NCBI RefSeq assembly: GCF_006149005.1
Contig: NZ_VBSL01000002.1
Span: 1 to 64,000, forward strand
Origin: Larkinella sp. C7
GTDB lineage: Bacteria > Bacteroidota > Bacteroidia > Cytophagales > Spirosomataceae
DNA: 64,000 nt
Direction of reading: 5' to 3'
Under the pieces are notes generated by a model. The model was not told where the DNA came from. It worked only from the letters and a program-made list of their open reading frames with translations, and made no database searches. This document shows positions 35,501 through 45,147 of the stretch, piece by piece; the first letter of the stretch is position 1, and every line of letters starts with the position of its first letter. The translations under genes were made by a program, and so were the position numbers.

Positions 35501-37498
35501 TTACAAAATTCGCCATTCGATCCGCCGGTTTAGCTTCCGGTTTTCGTCGGTGGTGTTGGGAGCAACGGGCTTTGTTTCGCCGTATCCGGCTGATTTAATC
35601 CGGTTTGGGGCAACACCGGCTTTGGCCAAATAACTCACCACCGATTGCGCCCGCTTTTTAGACAGTTCCAGGTTGTTGGCCGTACCGCCCTGATTATCCG
35701 TATGCCCGGAAACCTCGATGTTGACCGTTGGATTGACTTCCAGAAACTTCACCAGCCGGTCGAGTTCGGTGCGGGATTTGTCGGCCAGGTCGTATCGGCC
35801 GGTTTCAAAAAAGAGGTTGTTCAGCGTCTCTTTGGCCGGTGCCTCACCCTCCGTCGGCTTGATTGGTTCCAGCGGCACGCTCATCGTCAGCCCCTCCCCT
35901 TCCCGTTTCCGGGTAAAATCGAACGAAAGACTTTTGAACAGATATCCCGGCCCGATCACGTACAGGGCGTACTCGCCACCAGTCGGCAGAATGGCGGTGT
36001 ATTGCCCGGTTTGCGGATCGGACTGAACGCGGGTAATCAGTTGATTGGTCGACAGGTCAATGAGTTCAATCGTGGCATTCAGCGGTTTTTTGGTGCGGGC
36101 ATCCGCCACCAGCCCTTTCAGGTAACTGACCGGGCGGACTTTCTGACGCAGGGCTTCGGGCAGATCAAAAACGTAAAGTTTGGAACGCTGCTTGCCATCG
36201 CTGGCGGCCTGTTCCTGCGAATAATAAGCGTGAGCACCGTTGGCCGAGACAAACAAAGCTGCCTGATCGTCGGAAGTATTGATCGGATAACCCAGGTTTT
36301 GCGGATTCGACCAGCCCGAAGCCGTACTGTCGGCCACAAACAGATCGTAACCACCCAGGCCCAGGTGTCCTTCCGAAGCGAAAAACAGGCTCAAACCGTT
36401 GGCGTGAATAAACGGCGATGCTTCGTCAAAGGGCGTGTTGATGCTTTTCAGATTATAAGGCGGTTTCCATTCACCGTCGTCGCCCAGATCGCTGCACCAG
36501 ATATCGCGCCGACCCACGCCCCCTTTCCGATCCGAAACAAAATACAGACGCCGGCCATCCGCTGACAAGGCGGGTTGCGATTCCCAGGCGCGGGTGTTGA
36601 CCACCGGCCCGATGTTCTGCGGTTCCGACCAGGCATTCCCGGTTTTATGACTAATGTACAGGTCACAACTTCCGTAGCCTGCGCGGCCCTGACAAACCGT
36701 AAACACGAGTGTGCGGCCATCGGCCGACAGCGTGGGCGTCCCTTCGTTGTTGATGGAATTGATGAGGGGCGAAATGGATTCGGGCGGACTCCAGGTCTCG
36801 CCCTTCTGGGTCGAAACCATCAGGTCCTCATCCCCTTCGGGTTTCAAAACCGTGTACACCAGCGTCTGTTCATCAGCCGTCAACACCGGAAAATACTGGG
36901 ACGGAAACGCCTGAACGGTTGGCGATAACGGTTGCGGTTTTACGGGCAACGGATTCTGAATCGCCTGTTCGCCAAAATGGGCGGTTTGCAGCATCCGGTC
37001 GATCCGTTTCCACTGCAGCGACTGGGGCGGAAACAGCTTCTGATACCGTTCGATGTGCGGGATGGCGACCCGATAATTGCCTTTTTTGAGTAGATAGGCA
37101 CTCACAAACTGATACGCCAACCCTGTTGTGGGTTTGTCGGGCTGCTGTCCGATGGCCCGTTGGTAGACCTGAAAAGCCTGGTCGGGCTGGCGCATGAATT
37201 CGTATACCTGCCCCAGTTTCAGATACGCATCGGTATAGCCGGTATCACGTTCCACGGCCTGGTGAAACAAATCCAGCGACTCGGTCATTTTCCGGTTCGA
37301 CAAGGCATCGACGGCCTTTTTATATAATTCGACGGCCTTCTTATTCTGGCAATAGGAAGGAAGAAGAAAGGGAGGAAACGAAAAAAGGAATAAAAGGAGA
37401 AACAGGCGGTTTGGCCGTCGCTCCCTTCTTCCTTTTACCCACTTCGGTTCCTTTACGGAATGTCCATGAATTTGTGTGTTTGCAACGAAACCTGCCAT
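35501..37498 (-). CDS. OmpA-family protein with TPR and PD40 repeats
   Basis: The 665-aa protein has a hydrophobic signal region (LFLLLFLFSFPPFLLP), TPR-like repeats (about 50-180), PD40/WD40-like beta-propeller repeats (TLSADGRTLVFTVC and LSADGRRLYFVSD), a carboxypeptidase-regulatory-like domain (about 455-515) and a C-terminal OmpA domain (IEVSGHTDNQGGTANN and LSKKRAQSVVSYL) that binds peptidoglycan. Similar proteins are outer-membrane parts of gliding or T9SS-associated machines in Bacteroidota. Its start overlaps queE by 46 bp and has no signal-like residues before about position 30, so the true start may be different. Confidence 0.85.
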   Translation of the reverse strand: MAGFVANTQIHGHSVKEPKWVKGRRERRPNRLFLLLFLFSFPPFLLPSYCQNKKAVELYKKAVDALSNRKMTESLDLFHQAVERDTGYTDAYLKLGQVYEFMRQPDQAFQVYQRAIGQQPDKPTTGLAYQFVSAYLLKKGNYRVAIPHIERYQKLFPPQSLQWKRIDRMLQTAHFGEQAIQNPLPVKPQPLSPTVQAFPSQYFPVLTADEQTLVYTVLKPEGDEDLMVSTQKGETWSPPESISPLINSINNEGTPTLSADGRTLVFTVCQGRAGYGSCDLYISHKTGNAWSEPQNIGPVVNTRAWESQPALSADGRRLYFVSDRKGGVGRRDIWCSDLGDDGEWKPPYNLKSINTPFDEASPFIHANGLSLFFASEGHLGLGGYDLFVADSTASGWSNPQNLGYPINTSDDQAALFVSANGAHAYYSQEQAASDGKQRSKLYVFDLPEALRQKVRPVSYLKGLVADARTKKPLNATIELIDLSTNQLITRVQSDPQTGQYTAILPTGGEYALYVIGPGYLFKSLSFDFTRKREGEGLTMSVPLEPIKPTEGEAPAKETLNNLFFETGRYDLADKSRTELDRLVKFLEVNPTVNIEVSGHTDNQGGTANNLELSKKRAQSVVSYLAKAGVAPNRIKSAGYGETKPVAPNTTDENRKLNRRIEWRIL

Positions 37499-38085
37499 TG
37501 CGGATGCTGTTTTACATACTCAACGATCAGAGGTAGCATTTCATTTGAACGACTCCACTCCGGTTGTAAAAACAATTTGCAATGCGGTTGCAGCGACGCC
37601 ACAAAGGACTCCGCAAACGCAAAATCGCTTTTGTTGTAAATAATGGCTTTCAATTCATTCGCCTTTTGGAAAATATCCGGATTGGGCTCCTTGAACTTCT
37701 TGGGCGAAAAACAGATCCAGTCCCAACGCCCGGTGACGGGATAGACCCCCGACGTTTCAATATTCGTCTGAAAACCGGCGTTCCGAAGGGCCAGCGTCAA
37801 ACCGCTCAGGTCGTGCATCAACGGTTCTCCCCCCGTAATGACGGCCATTCGTCCGGGGTATTGCAAAGCGCCTTCAACGAGTTCATCGATCGTGTATTTC
37901 GGGTGGGCGTTCACATCCCAGGATTCCTTCACATCGCACCAGTGACACCCAACATCGCAGCCGCCAAGCCGGATGAAGTACGCAGCTTTTCCCGTATGTG
38001 CACCCTCTCCCTGCAACGTGTAGAACGATTCCATGACAGGAAGCCGCTCCAGGGTGTCAGTTTGTTGATTCAGTACTTGATTCAT
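37453..38085 (-). CDS. queE: 7-carboxy-7-deazaguanine synthase (radical SAM)
   Basis: The 210-aa protein has VMESFYTLQGEGAHTG, the radical-SAM cysteines in CDVGCHWC (Cys43, Cys47, Cys50) and MAVITGGEPLMHDLSGL. It makes 7-carboxy-7-deazaguanine in queuosine synthesis. A TAACTTTG box (complement of 38090-38097) matching TAnnTTTG lies just before the start, so the transcript may be nearly leaderless. Its 3' end overlaps the OmpA gene. Confidence 0.9.
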   Translation of the reverse strand: MNQVLNQQTDTLERLPVMESFYTLQGEGAHTGKAAYFIRLGGCDVGCHWCDVKESWDVNAHPKYTIDELVEGALQYPGRMAVITGGEPLMHDLSGLTLALRNAGFQTNIETSGVYPVTGRWDWICFSPKKFKEPNPDIFQKANELKAIIYNKSDFAFAESFVASLQPHCKLFLQPEWSRSNEMLPLIVEYVKQHPQWQVSLQTHKFMDIP

Positions 38086-38148
38086 GGGGCAAAGTTACGG
38101 AATTTGCGGGCGAAGGTTTATCTATTCCCACGGCTTTCCGCAGCCTTT

Positions 38149-39534
38149 ATGAAGTATCGTCCGTTTCCGTTTCTGCTTACCGGCCTGATTCTCGCCGTAA
38201 CAAGCACGTTTTTCCTGAGTAATACGCCCCCTTTGGCGGCTCTAAAGCCCAATGTCGTCTTCATCTTCGCCGACGATCTCGGCTGGGGTGACCTTTCTTC
38301 TTACGGGGCCACCGACCTGAAAACACCCCACATCGACACCCTGTTGCGGGCCGGATTACGATTTACGAATTTTTATGCCAACAGCCCGGTTTGCTCCCCC
38401 AGCCGGGCGGCTTTGCTGTCGGGGCGTTGGCCGGAAGCGATGGGCGTTCCGGGCGTTATCCGCGACGATTTGGCCGATAGCTGGGGCTACCTCGCTCCGG
38501 GTCTGCTGCTCCCCAGCTACCTGCAAAAAGCGGGCTACCACACGGCTTTGGTCGGAAAATGGCACTTGGGACTGGAACCCGAAAACGCCCCCAATGAACG
38601 CGGTTTCCAGGAATTCTACGGTTTTCTGGGCGATATGATGGATGATTATTACACCAAGCGACGCAACGGCCACAACTTCATGCGCCACAACCGCCAGGTC
38701 ATCGATCCGCCCGGTCACGCAACGGAGGTGTTTACCGAAGGGGCGATCCGGTATGTGAACAGCCGGAAAAACAACCCGAAACCGTTCTTTCTGTACCTCG
38801 CTTACAACGCTCCTCATAACCCGTTGCAACCACCCGCCGACTGGCTCGACCGGGTGAACAAGCGGGAACCCACCATCGACCCGACCCGGGCCAAACTGGT
38901 GGCACTGATCGAACACCTGGACGCCAACATCGGCCGGCTGCTGGCAACGCTGAAAGCCAACCGACAGTTGGAAAATACGCTGATCGTTTTCACGAGTGAC
39001 AACGGCGGCTGGGGTCCCGCCAAAGCCAACAACGGCCCCTACCGCGCTTTTAAGGGAACGATGTACGAAGGCGGGATTCGGATTCCGGCGGGAGTGGTCT
39101 GGTCGGGTCACATCCCGTCGGGCCGGGTGTCGGACGAGCGGGGGCAACTCAGCGACTGGATGCCCACGTTTCTGGAACTGGCGGGTCAACAAGCCACCAC
39201 GCCGGTCGATGGCAAATCGCTGGTACCGGTCTTGCTAACGAATCAACCGGATGCGCAGAAGCTCGACATACTCCGCCAGCGACCGCTTTTTTACATCCGC
39301 CGGGAAGGCAACGACGCCTTTAAGGGACTGACGACCCAGGCTGTTCGGCTGGGCGACTGGAAATTGCTGCAACCCAGTCCGTTTTCGCCCTTTGAATTGT
39401 ATAACCTGAAGGACGATCCGAAAGAAACCACCGATCTGGCGAAGCAGGAAAAAGCGAAAGCCGATGAATTGACCCGCCTGTTAATGAACCACATCCAACA
39501 GGGCGGGGCCGTGCCGTGGCAGAAAAGAAAATAA
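38149..39534 (+). CDS. Secreted formylglycine-dependent sulfatase
   Basis: The ATG at 38149 starts a signal peptide (MKYRPFPFLLTGLILAV); an open frame before it is the antisense of queE. The 461-aa enzyme has metal-binding VFIFADDLGWGDLS (Asp42/Asp43), the modified-Cys motif CSPSRAALLSG (Cys82, converted to formylglycine) and GKWHLG, then VFTSDNGGWGP. Type I sulfatases cleave sulfate esters. Here it stands alone, with no SusC/D, so the substrate is unknown. Confidence 0.9.
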   Translation: MKYRPFPFLLTGLILAVTSTFFLSNTPPLAALKPNVVFIFADDLGWGDLSSYGATDLKTPHIDTLLRAGLRFTNFYANSPVCSPSRAALLSGRWPEAMGVPGVIRDDLADSWGYLAPGLLLPSYLQKAGYHTALVGKWHLGLEPENAPNERGFQEFYGFLGDMMDDYYTKRRNGHNFMRHNRQVIDPPGHATEVFTEGAIRYVNSRKNNPKPFFLYLAYNAPHNPLQPPADWLDRVNKREPTIDPTRAKLVALIEHLDANIGRLLATLKANRQLENTLIVFTSDNGGWGPAKANNGPYRAFKGTMYEGGIRIPAGVVWSGHIPSGRVSDERGQLSDWMPTFLELAGQQATTPVDGKSLVPVLLTNQPDAQKLDILRQRPLFYIRREGNDAFKGLTTQAVRLGDWKLLQPSPFSPFELYNLKDDPKETTDLAKQEKAKADELTRLLMNHIQQGGAVPWQKRK

Positions 39535-39602
39535 GAAACGGTGCAACTTTCCGATTCAGGACGGCATCTTCTTCGCAGAAATCTTACCATTCGCTAACCA
39601 CC

Positions 39603-40298
39603 ATGCAAACCCATCGTTTTTATTTATCCCTCTTGCTTTCGACGCTGATGGCCGGTTTTTCAGAAGCGCAGTCGGTGACAAAACAGTTCAGTATCAAATC
39701 GTTCGACCGCATCGACGTGGCCAATGCCATTGATGTCGAAATCCGGAAAGGCTCTTTTGACATTGTGGCCGATCTGTCGCCCGGCGAAACCGAATACCTG
39801 TCCGTCAAAAGCGAAAACGGCGTGCTGGTCGCCCGGTTCAACCGACCGGCCGGCAACTGGATGCCGGGCAAAAACCGCAAATCGCCCCGCTTGCTGGTCA
39901 CGATGCCCGCCCTGCGTGGCATTACCCTTTCCGGGGCTTCCGACGGCGATGTGAATGATGCGTTCGACAGTGAAGAGCTGGACATTACGCTGTCGGGAGC
40001 CGCCGACCTGACGATGAAAGACATTTCAGCCAACCGCATCCGGCTGAAAGCCTCCGGCGCTTCCGACACCAAACTGCGGGGCCGCGTGAAGCAACTCGAT
40101 GTTGACATTTCGGGGGCTTCGGATTTGCAGGCCTATGAACTAACGGCCGATGAAGCAATGATCCGGGCGTCGGGAGCGAGTGATGCCTCGGTGACCGTAA
40201 CGAAACGACTGGAGAAAAACACGCGGGGCGGAGCGGATGTCTCACACCGGGGCAATCCGCAGACGGTGATTTCGAATCAGAAAAAATCAGACGACTAG
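39603..40298 (+). CDS. Secreted head-GIN (DUF2807) protein
   Basis: The start at 39603 gives a signal peptide (MQTHRFYLSLLLSTLMAGF) and 231 aa. A first conserved strand pair (KSFDRIDVANAIDVEIRKG) is followed by repeated GAS/GAA beta-helix turns (LSGASDGDVN, LSGAADLTM, ASGASDTK, ISGASDLQ, ASGASDASV) typical of the DUF2807 family. These surface or periplasmic proteins are of unknown function. It is convergent with the ABC ATPase gene, overlapping its end by 4 bp. Confidence 0.85.
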   Translation: MQTHRFYLSLLLSTLMAGFSEAQSVTKQFSIKSFDRIDVANAIDVEIRKGSFDIVADLSPGETEYLSVKSENGVLVARFNRPAGNWMPGKNRKSPRLLVTMPALRGITLSGASDGDVNDAFDSEELDITLSGAADLTMKDISANRIRLKASGASDTKLRGRVKQLDVDISGASDLQAYELTADEAMIRASGASDASVTVTKRLEKNTRGGADVSHRGNPQTVISNQKKSDD

Positions 40299-41299
40299 AC
40301 CGACGAACCGCGCATCCAGTGAACGGATTCGGGTGACATTTCCAGCCCGACCAACTGGCCAACTTTGATTTTTTCGTGGGAGGCCGCGACAAACGTCAGG
40401 TTGACAAACCGGTTCATTTCGACCTCTACTTCCAGGTAAGCGCCTTTGAAAAACACATTCCGGACGGTTCCACCGAAGCGTCCTCGGTCGCTCAACCGGA
40501 TGTTTTCCGGCCGAACACACGCCAGGGCGTTGGGTTGGTAGGCGTGAATGATGCCCATCAACGGCAGGTGTTTGGCCCGAATCAGATTGGCCGGGCCGGT
40601 CATTTGCGCGGCATAGGCGTTGTACGGACGGCGGTAGACATCCATCGGCGCACCCATCTGAATCAGTTGGCCATCCTGCAAAATCCCGATGCGATGCGAA
40701 ATGGACAGGGCATCGGTCGAGTCGTGGGTGACAAACAGACAGGCGGTTTTTTCGTTCCGAACCAGGTCCAGCAACATGCTGCGGATCAATTCGCGGTTGG
40801 GCAAATCGAGGTGACTAAACGGTTCGTCGAGCAGCAGCGCGGCCGGTTTTTCGGCAATGGCACGGGCAATGGCCGTCCGCTGCTTTTCGCCCCCCGACAC
40901 CTGGCGCGGGAGCCGGTGTTGCACCGCTTCGAGCCGACACAGGTTGATCAACTGCTCGACCCGGAAATTCTGGTAGCGTTTTTCGTAAAACCGTAGGGCG
41001 TAGGCAATATTTTCGCGAACGGAAACATGGGGCATTAACTGGTATTCCTGGTGCACCAATTTGATATGAGGATGCCCCGGAACCAACTGTTCAGATGGCC
41101 CCTTAATCCGTTCATTATTCAATTGTACGGCCCCTTCCGTTGCATCGAGTAAACCCGCCATCAGGTTGAGCATGGTACTTTTCCCCGAGCCACTCGCCCC
41201 GATCAACCCCACCACCTCACCCGGTTTTATGACCAATGAAACGCCCCGAACGGCGGTTACGTCCCCGAAAGATTTTACAAGATGGATAGACTCAAGCAA
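40295..41299 (-). CDS. ABC transporter ATP-binding protein (PotA/FbpC type)
   Basis: The 334-aa protein has Walker A GASGSGKST, the signature SGGEKQR, Walker B ALLLDEPF and a switch His in FVTHD. A C-terminal TOBE-like region (ALACVRPENIRLSDRG and after) makes it a PotA/FbpC/MalK-type importer ATPase. No permease or binding-protein gene is nearby, so it is an orphan in this window. Confidence 0.85.
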   Translation of the reverse strand: MLESIHLVKSFGDVTAVRGVSLVIKPGEVVGLIGASGSGKSTMLNLMAGLLDATEGAVQLNNERIKGPSEQLVPGHPHIKLVHQEYQLMPHVSVRENIAYALRFYEKRYQNFRVEQLINLCRLEAVQHRLPRQVSGGEKQRTAIARAIAEKPAALLLDEPFSHLDLPNRELIRSMLLDLVRNEKTACLFVTHDSTDALSISHRIGILQDGQLIQMGAPMDVYRRPYNAYAAQMTGPANLIRAKHLPLMGIIHAYQPNALACVRPENIRLSDRGRFGGTVRNVFFKGAYLEVEVEMNRFVNLTFVAASHEKIKVGQLVGLEMSPESVHWMRGSSV

Positions 41300-41459
41300 T
41301 GGATATTGACCTTTTTCAGTGCACGCAATATATTGATCGACAAGGCTTTACGTAGATAACAAACGAAAACCGTCTTTGCCGACGGTGTAAAATTAAGGAA
41401 TTACGGGAACAACCGTGCGATAAGATTTTATCATATGTGCGAAAAATCTCCAAGCATTT

Positions 41460-42557
41460 TTACCGTTTCCCCAGCCAATAAAAGAATAGTACCAACAAAA
41501 GGAAAGCAAGTACCACCAGCGCAATTTTCCAGGCCGATTTGGGTCGTTCACCCGCAATCTGTCCGGTTTGACCATTGACCAGGAACCGGTATTGCTTGCC
41601 GTTGTAGAGATACATACAAATCCAGAGCGGCAACAAAATGTGCTTGAACGTCTGATTCGTCAGGGTCGTGTCGACAGTCAGGTTGCGTTGCGTATCCCCG
41701 CCCATTTGCGAGGCACAGGCATTTTCTTCGCGGCTCCGAATCTGTTCTTCAGCTTTGCGGGCGCTTTCAGGCAAATCGATGCTGTACACTTCGGCTTCCC
41801 AGCCCAGCAAGATCCGCGGATCATAATCGACGATTTCCTTCAAATCGTAGCGACTGGCTTCCTGCACCTGGCTTTCCCGCTCCGACAATTTTCGGGACGC
41901 CATTTCGAGCATGTCGTCGTAAAACGCCTGGTGCGACCCACTGCGGTATTCCCACCGAACCCGTTGCTGTTGCTGGGTCACCGTCTTGCCGTTGGCATCG
42001 CGCACCTGCACCGGAACGTAGTAATAAAACCCGGCTTCTCCGGTGTAGTTCGAGTGAGCCTGGGCGTCAAAGGTCCAGAATGGAATGTAGATACCGTGCA
42101 GGTTATCCAGCATCGCACCGGCGGCCAGATCCGACGGCGCCAGCCAGCTATCCCCTACCCAGCTCTTGAACCGCTGCAATGCCTGCTCTTTCGAAATCCG
42201 GAACGGTAGCAAACCGGCGGGTTCGATCAGCCGGGTTTTCTGCGCATCCGGGTTCACGTTTTTGGAATTGCAAAAGGCACAGGTAATGGTCGGTGCGTCG
42301 TAATTTACGGTCGTTTTGGCACCGCAATTCTGGCAGGTAAACAACCGCTTTTCCTCGGTGGGCGCGTTGGGTAACTGCCGGTCTTCGACCCGAAAAGCCA
42401 GCGGGTTCTCGTGCAGGTTGCTTTTGGTAAACGGAATGTCTTCGGTATTGCCGCAATAATCGCAGCTCAGTTTCTGTTTCTCGGCCGAAAATTTCAACTG
42501 CGCTCCGCAGGCCTTGCAGGGAGCCCGGACCAGGTCTGAAAGTTCTGATGGTTGCAT
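41460..42557 (-). CDS. Zinc-ribbon membrane protein (YdjG-like)
   Basis: The 365-aa protein has two zinc ribbons (CKACGAQLKFSAEKQKLSCDYCG split as CKACG...CDYCG, and CQNCGAKTT...CAFCN) in its first 90 residues, a large soluble middle and a C-terminal membrane segment (IALVVLAFLLLVLFFYWLG). It looks like YdjG, which pairs with the SPFH protein YdjI in Bacillus for anchoring PspA-type envelope-stress machinery. The SPFH gene is the next gene upstream on the same strand, 45 bp away, which fits. Confidence 0.7.
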   Translation of the reverse strand: MQPSELSDLVRAPCKACGAQLKFSAEKQKLSCDYCGNTEDIPFTKSNLHENPLAFRVEDRQLPNAPTEEKRLFTCQNCGAKTTVNYDAPTITCAFCNSKNVNPDAQKTRLIEPAGLLPFRISKEQALQRFKSWVGDSWLAPSDLAAGAMLDNLHGIYIPFWTFDAQAHSNYTGEAGFYYYVPVQVRDANGKTVTQQQQRVRWEYRSGSHQAFYDDMLEMASRKLSERESQVQEASRYDLKEIVDYDPRILLGWEAEVYSIDLPESARKAEEQIRSREENACASQMGGDTQRNLTVDTTLTNQTFKHILLPLWICMYLYNGKQYRFLVNGQTGQIAGERPKSAWKIALVVLAFLLLVLFFYWLGKR

Positions 42558-42602
42558 GGTGGGACGGGAACGCGGACGACCCGCGTTCCTACCGGTTTGG
42601 GG

Positions 42603-43583
42603 CTATAATCGGGCTAGTAACTCGGCTTTTTTGGCGTTAAATTCCTCTTCGGTCAAAATCCCGGCGGCTTTCAGTTCGCCCAGTTGTTTCAGCAGGTTCA
42701 TGACCTCAGTTTTGTCTTCTTTGGGCGCCTGCGGAGCGTTGGCCGCGCTGGTGTTCTGCATGAAATTGCCCAAACCGCCCAGCAACACGGCTGCGCCACC
42801 GGCACCACCGCTTTCGGCGGCATCTTCCAGGGCAACACCCGCCTGAAACTGCTGAAAACGAGCCATATCGCCCACCATATTCATCTGCGTGGTTTTGTCG
42901 AGAAACGCTTCGACTTCGGGCGGCAGGCTCGTATTTTCAATGTAAAATTTGGTCAATTCCAGACCGTAGCCCGTGAAATCTGACTGCAGTAGTGGCAGCA
43001 GTTTGTCGCCAATTTCCTTGTAATTGCGGGATAAATCGTAGACCGAAATACCGGCTTCGCCAATCGTGTCCGTGAAGTTGGTGATGATGGCCGAGCGGAG
43101 TTGGTCTTCCACATCGCCGATCCGGACAACGGGCGTCGTTCCGGCGTATTCCTTGATAAACTTCCCGGCATCGACCACCCGCAACGCAAACACCCCGAAC
43201 GCCCGAACCCGCACCTGCTTCAGTTCGGGATCGCGGACGATGAACGGGTTTTGCGTCCCCCATTTGAGGTTCGTAAACTGCTTGGTAGAGACGAAGTAAA
43301 TATCGACTTTGAACGGCGACTCAAACCCCATTTTCCACGACCGTAACGTGGTCATGATCGGCATGTTCTGCGTGGTCAGTTCGTAGCGACCCGATTGATA
43401 CACATCGGCTATTCGGCCTTCATTGATGAAAACCGCCACCTGCGACTCCCGTACGGTCAGTTGAGCGCCGTATTTGATGTTGTTGCCATTGTCCGGAAAT
43501 TTCCAGATTACCGTATCGTTCGAGTTATCGACCCAGTCGATGACCTCGATAAATTCATTGCGAATGAAGTCAAATAGTCCCAT
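42603..43583 (-). CDS. SPFH-domain protein (YdjI-like)
   Basis: The 326-aa protein starts with MGLFDFIRNEFIEVIDW, then the SPFH/Band-7 domain (about 30-230; IVRDPELKQVRVRAFGVFALRV is a core strand set) and a C-terminal tail with LMNLLKQLGELKAAGILTEEEF, the helical SHOCT-like motif common in this group. It is the 'virion core protein/YdjI' type. It is the first gene of an operon with the YdjG-like gene. Confidence 0.75.
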   Translation of the reverse strand: MGLFDFIRNEFIEVIDWVDNSNDTVIWKFPDNGNNIKYGAQLTVRESQVAVFINEGRIADVYQSGRYELTTQNMPIMTTLRSWKMGFESPFKVDIYFVSTKQFTNLKWGTQNPFIVRDPELKQVRVRAFGVFALRVVDAGKFIKEYAGTTPVVRIGDVEDQLRSAIITNFTDTIGEAGISVYDLSRNYKEIGDKLLPLLQSDFTGYGLELTKFYIENTSLPPEVEAFLDKTTQMNMVGDMARFQQFQAGVALEDAAESGGAGGAAVLLGGLGNFMQNTSAANAPQAPKEDKTEVMNLLKQLGELKAAGILTEEEFNAKKAELLARL

Positions 43584-43655
43584 ATGCTTGTCTTCGACAA
43601 CCGCAAGGCCATCGGGTTTTTCGGTGTTGCTGTTTTACACGTTCAATTCTACGCA

Positions 43656-43687
43656 AAAAAAACGAACCCGCGCGGGTTCGTTTTTTT
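43656..43687. terminator. 32-bp perfect palindrome, bidirectional terminator
   Basis: Seven As, an 18-bp GC-rich palindromic core (CGAACCCGCGCGGGTTCG) and seven Ts give a perfect 32-bp palindrome. It can terminate both strands. It lies between the SPFH start and the end of the next minus-strand gene, so it probably closes the transcript of the 43758-44594 gene. Confidence 0.8.
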
Positions 43688-43757
43688 GAACGGCAAGAAA
43701 AAACCGCCGGACGTTCCGTTTTCAGGAATGACGGAGCGACTGTCTGAATTCAGAAGT

Positions 43758-44594
43758 CTACTCCCGCCATCCGTATTTGTTCTCGTCAAGAAGCAACAAA
43801 CTCATCAACTGGTGCTCCCGCAGGTCTTCGGGCGTTGACGGCCCATAGGTAAGAGAACCGACAGCGGGTCGTTCACCCAGGTATTTCTTGTAATTTTCCT
43901 GATTTAAAGACTTCAGCTCATCAAACTTCTCCTGAATAAAGTGGTACACTTTATCATCAATATGGTAAAGCTTTCCTTTCAGGTAATTCGCCGTGGCTTT
44001 GGTAGGTTCGTCCATTCGGTGTTTGAAATAAAAATAGTCCGGCCATAGATAATCGAATTGATGCTGTAGTAACGTTATCTTTAACAGATTGGGCATTAGC
44101 GTTCGGGCAAACCGAAAATGCTCGACCAATAACCGGACTTTCATCTCATTTAAATACCGCTTGTACTCCGCTTTTAAAAAAGCAATCTTGGACTCTTCCT
44201 GAAACAATCCTGTCAATTTTAACAGAGACCTTGGACTAAAAAAATCAGGCAGAATCTTTTCGTAATTGGTTAGTAATGATTGGTTATACGCAATTTCGCC
44301 CAGTTTGCCATTGTCTTCTTGCACCAGACTTTCTTCGTAACTCCGAATCCGTGTTTTTAGATTCGCTTCATACCGTTCGAACTGCTCGTCTGCCAGAATG
44401 TCTTTAAAAGTCGCCCATTCAAAATCCCATTCTTCCCATTGCGAAAAGTACGTATCCTTGGAAGAAAGCCTTTTGTCCTGTTCATAGTGATGAATGCGTT
44501 CGGCCTGTGCCAGATCCGGATTACAAAAGGCGTACCGTTCCTGCACCAGTTTTATCAGCCAGTCGGGGTCTTCGGGGGTAATGATTGTGCTCAT
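43758..44594 (-). CDS. Hypothetical 278-aa protein
   Basis: No domain is recognised. It is soluble, helical and rich in charged and aromatic residues (SQWEEWDFEWATFKDILADEQF in short pieces). It ends in a LLLLDENKYGWRE tail. The length and codon use match the neighbours. Confidence 0.5.
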   Translation of the reverse strand: MSTIITPEDPDWLIKLVQERYAFCNPDLAQAERIHHYEQDKRLSSKDTYFSQWEEWDFEWATFKDILADEQFERYEANLKTRIRSYEESLVQEDNGKLGEIAYNQSLLTNYEKILPDFFSPRSLLKLTGLFQEESKIAFLKAEYKRYLNEMKVRLLVEHFRFARTLMPNLLKITLLQHQFDYLWPDYFYFKHRMDEPTKATANYLKGKLYHIDDKVYHFIQEKFDELKSLNQENYKKYLGERPAVGSLTYGPSTPEDLREHQLMSLLLLDENKYGWRE

Positions 44595-44658
44595 TTTTCA
44601 ATTGTCCGGCTACGAAACAGCGACGAAAGAAGCGTTACGGTTTTAAGAGAGTGAAGCG

Positions 44659-45147
44659 TTATACCGCCAGCGTCAGAAAAAAATCAGGATCGGCCGTGTT
44701 TTCAGTCGCTATGGGTTCAAAAAGGTACCAAAGCAGAAAGTCGGGCAAATAATCCGGATTCTCCGGCTGGGAATGGATGGCTACTACCGTTTTCCCCCGA
44801 TCAACCGCTAAACCGTACGATAAAACGGCTTGCTTTCCCGCCAGCATCGACCACTCTGCCAACGGATTATTTCTTATTTTTAATTGATAGGTTCGGTCTT
44901 CATATTCGAAAACCATCGCATTGCCATACCACGTTTCAGGATAAGCCCTGGCTACCCGTCTTTCGTCCCGGTCACAAATTTCCAGTGAACTTTGCCAGAA
45001 TCCGGTTCTCCTGATCGTGAATTGTTTGCTACCCACAGTTGCGGTTGCTTTCCCGCCCGCAGTATTCATACTGAGTGATCCTTTCTTTTCGTTTCCGACA
45101 AAAAATGTATAGATCCCTTCGTTTATTTTACGCCATTTCTTTTCCAT
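44659..45147 (-). CDS. Hypothetical 162-aa protein, possibly tubby-like fold
   Basis: No family is certain. Alternating beta strands (GGKATATVGSKQFTIRR, SLEICDRDERRVARAY, MVFEYEDRTYQLKIRN) suggest a small beta-barrel such as the LURP-one/tubby-like fold; this is only a pattern match. It is in the same orientation as the next unknown gene, 64 bp away. Confidence 0.4.
   Translation of the reverse strand: MEKKWRKINEGIYTFFVGNEKKGSLSMNTAGGKATATVGSKQFTIRRTGFWQSSLEICDRDERRVARAYPETWYGNAMVFEYEDRTYQLKIRNNPLAEWSMLAGKQAVLSYGLAVDRGKTVVAIHSQPENPDYLPDFLLWYLFEPIATENTADPDFFLTLAV

Noticed and set aside
37582..38148. Upstream extension of the sulfatase frame
   Set aside because: This part is the antisense of queE; a signal peptide starts at 38149.
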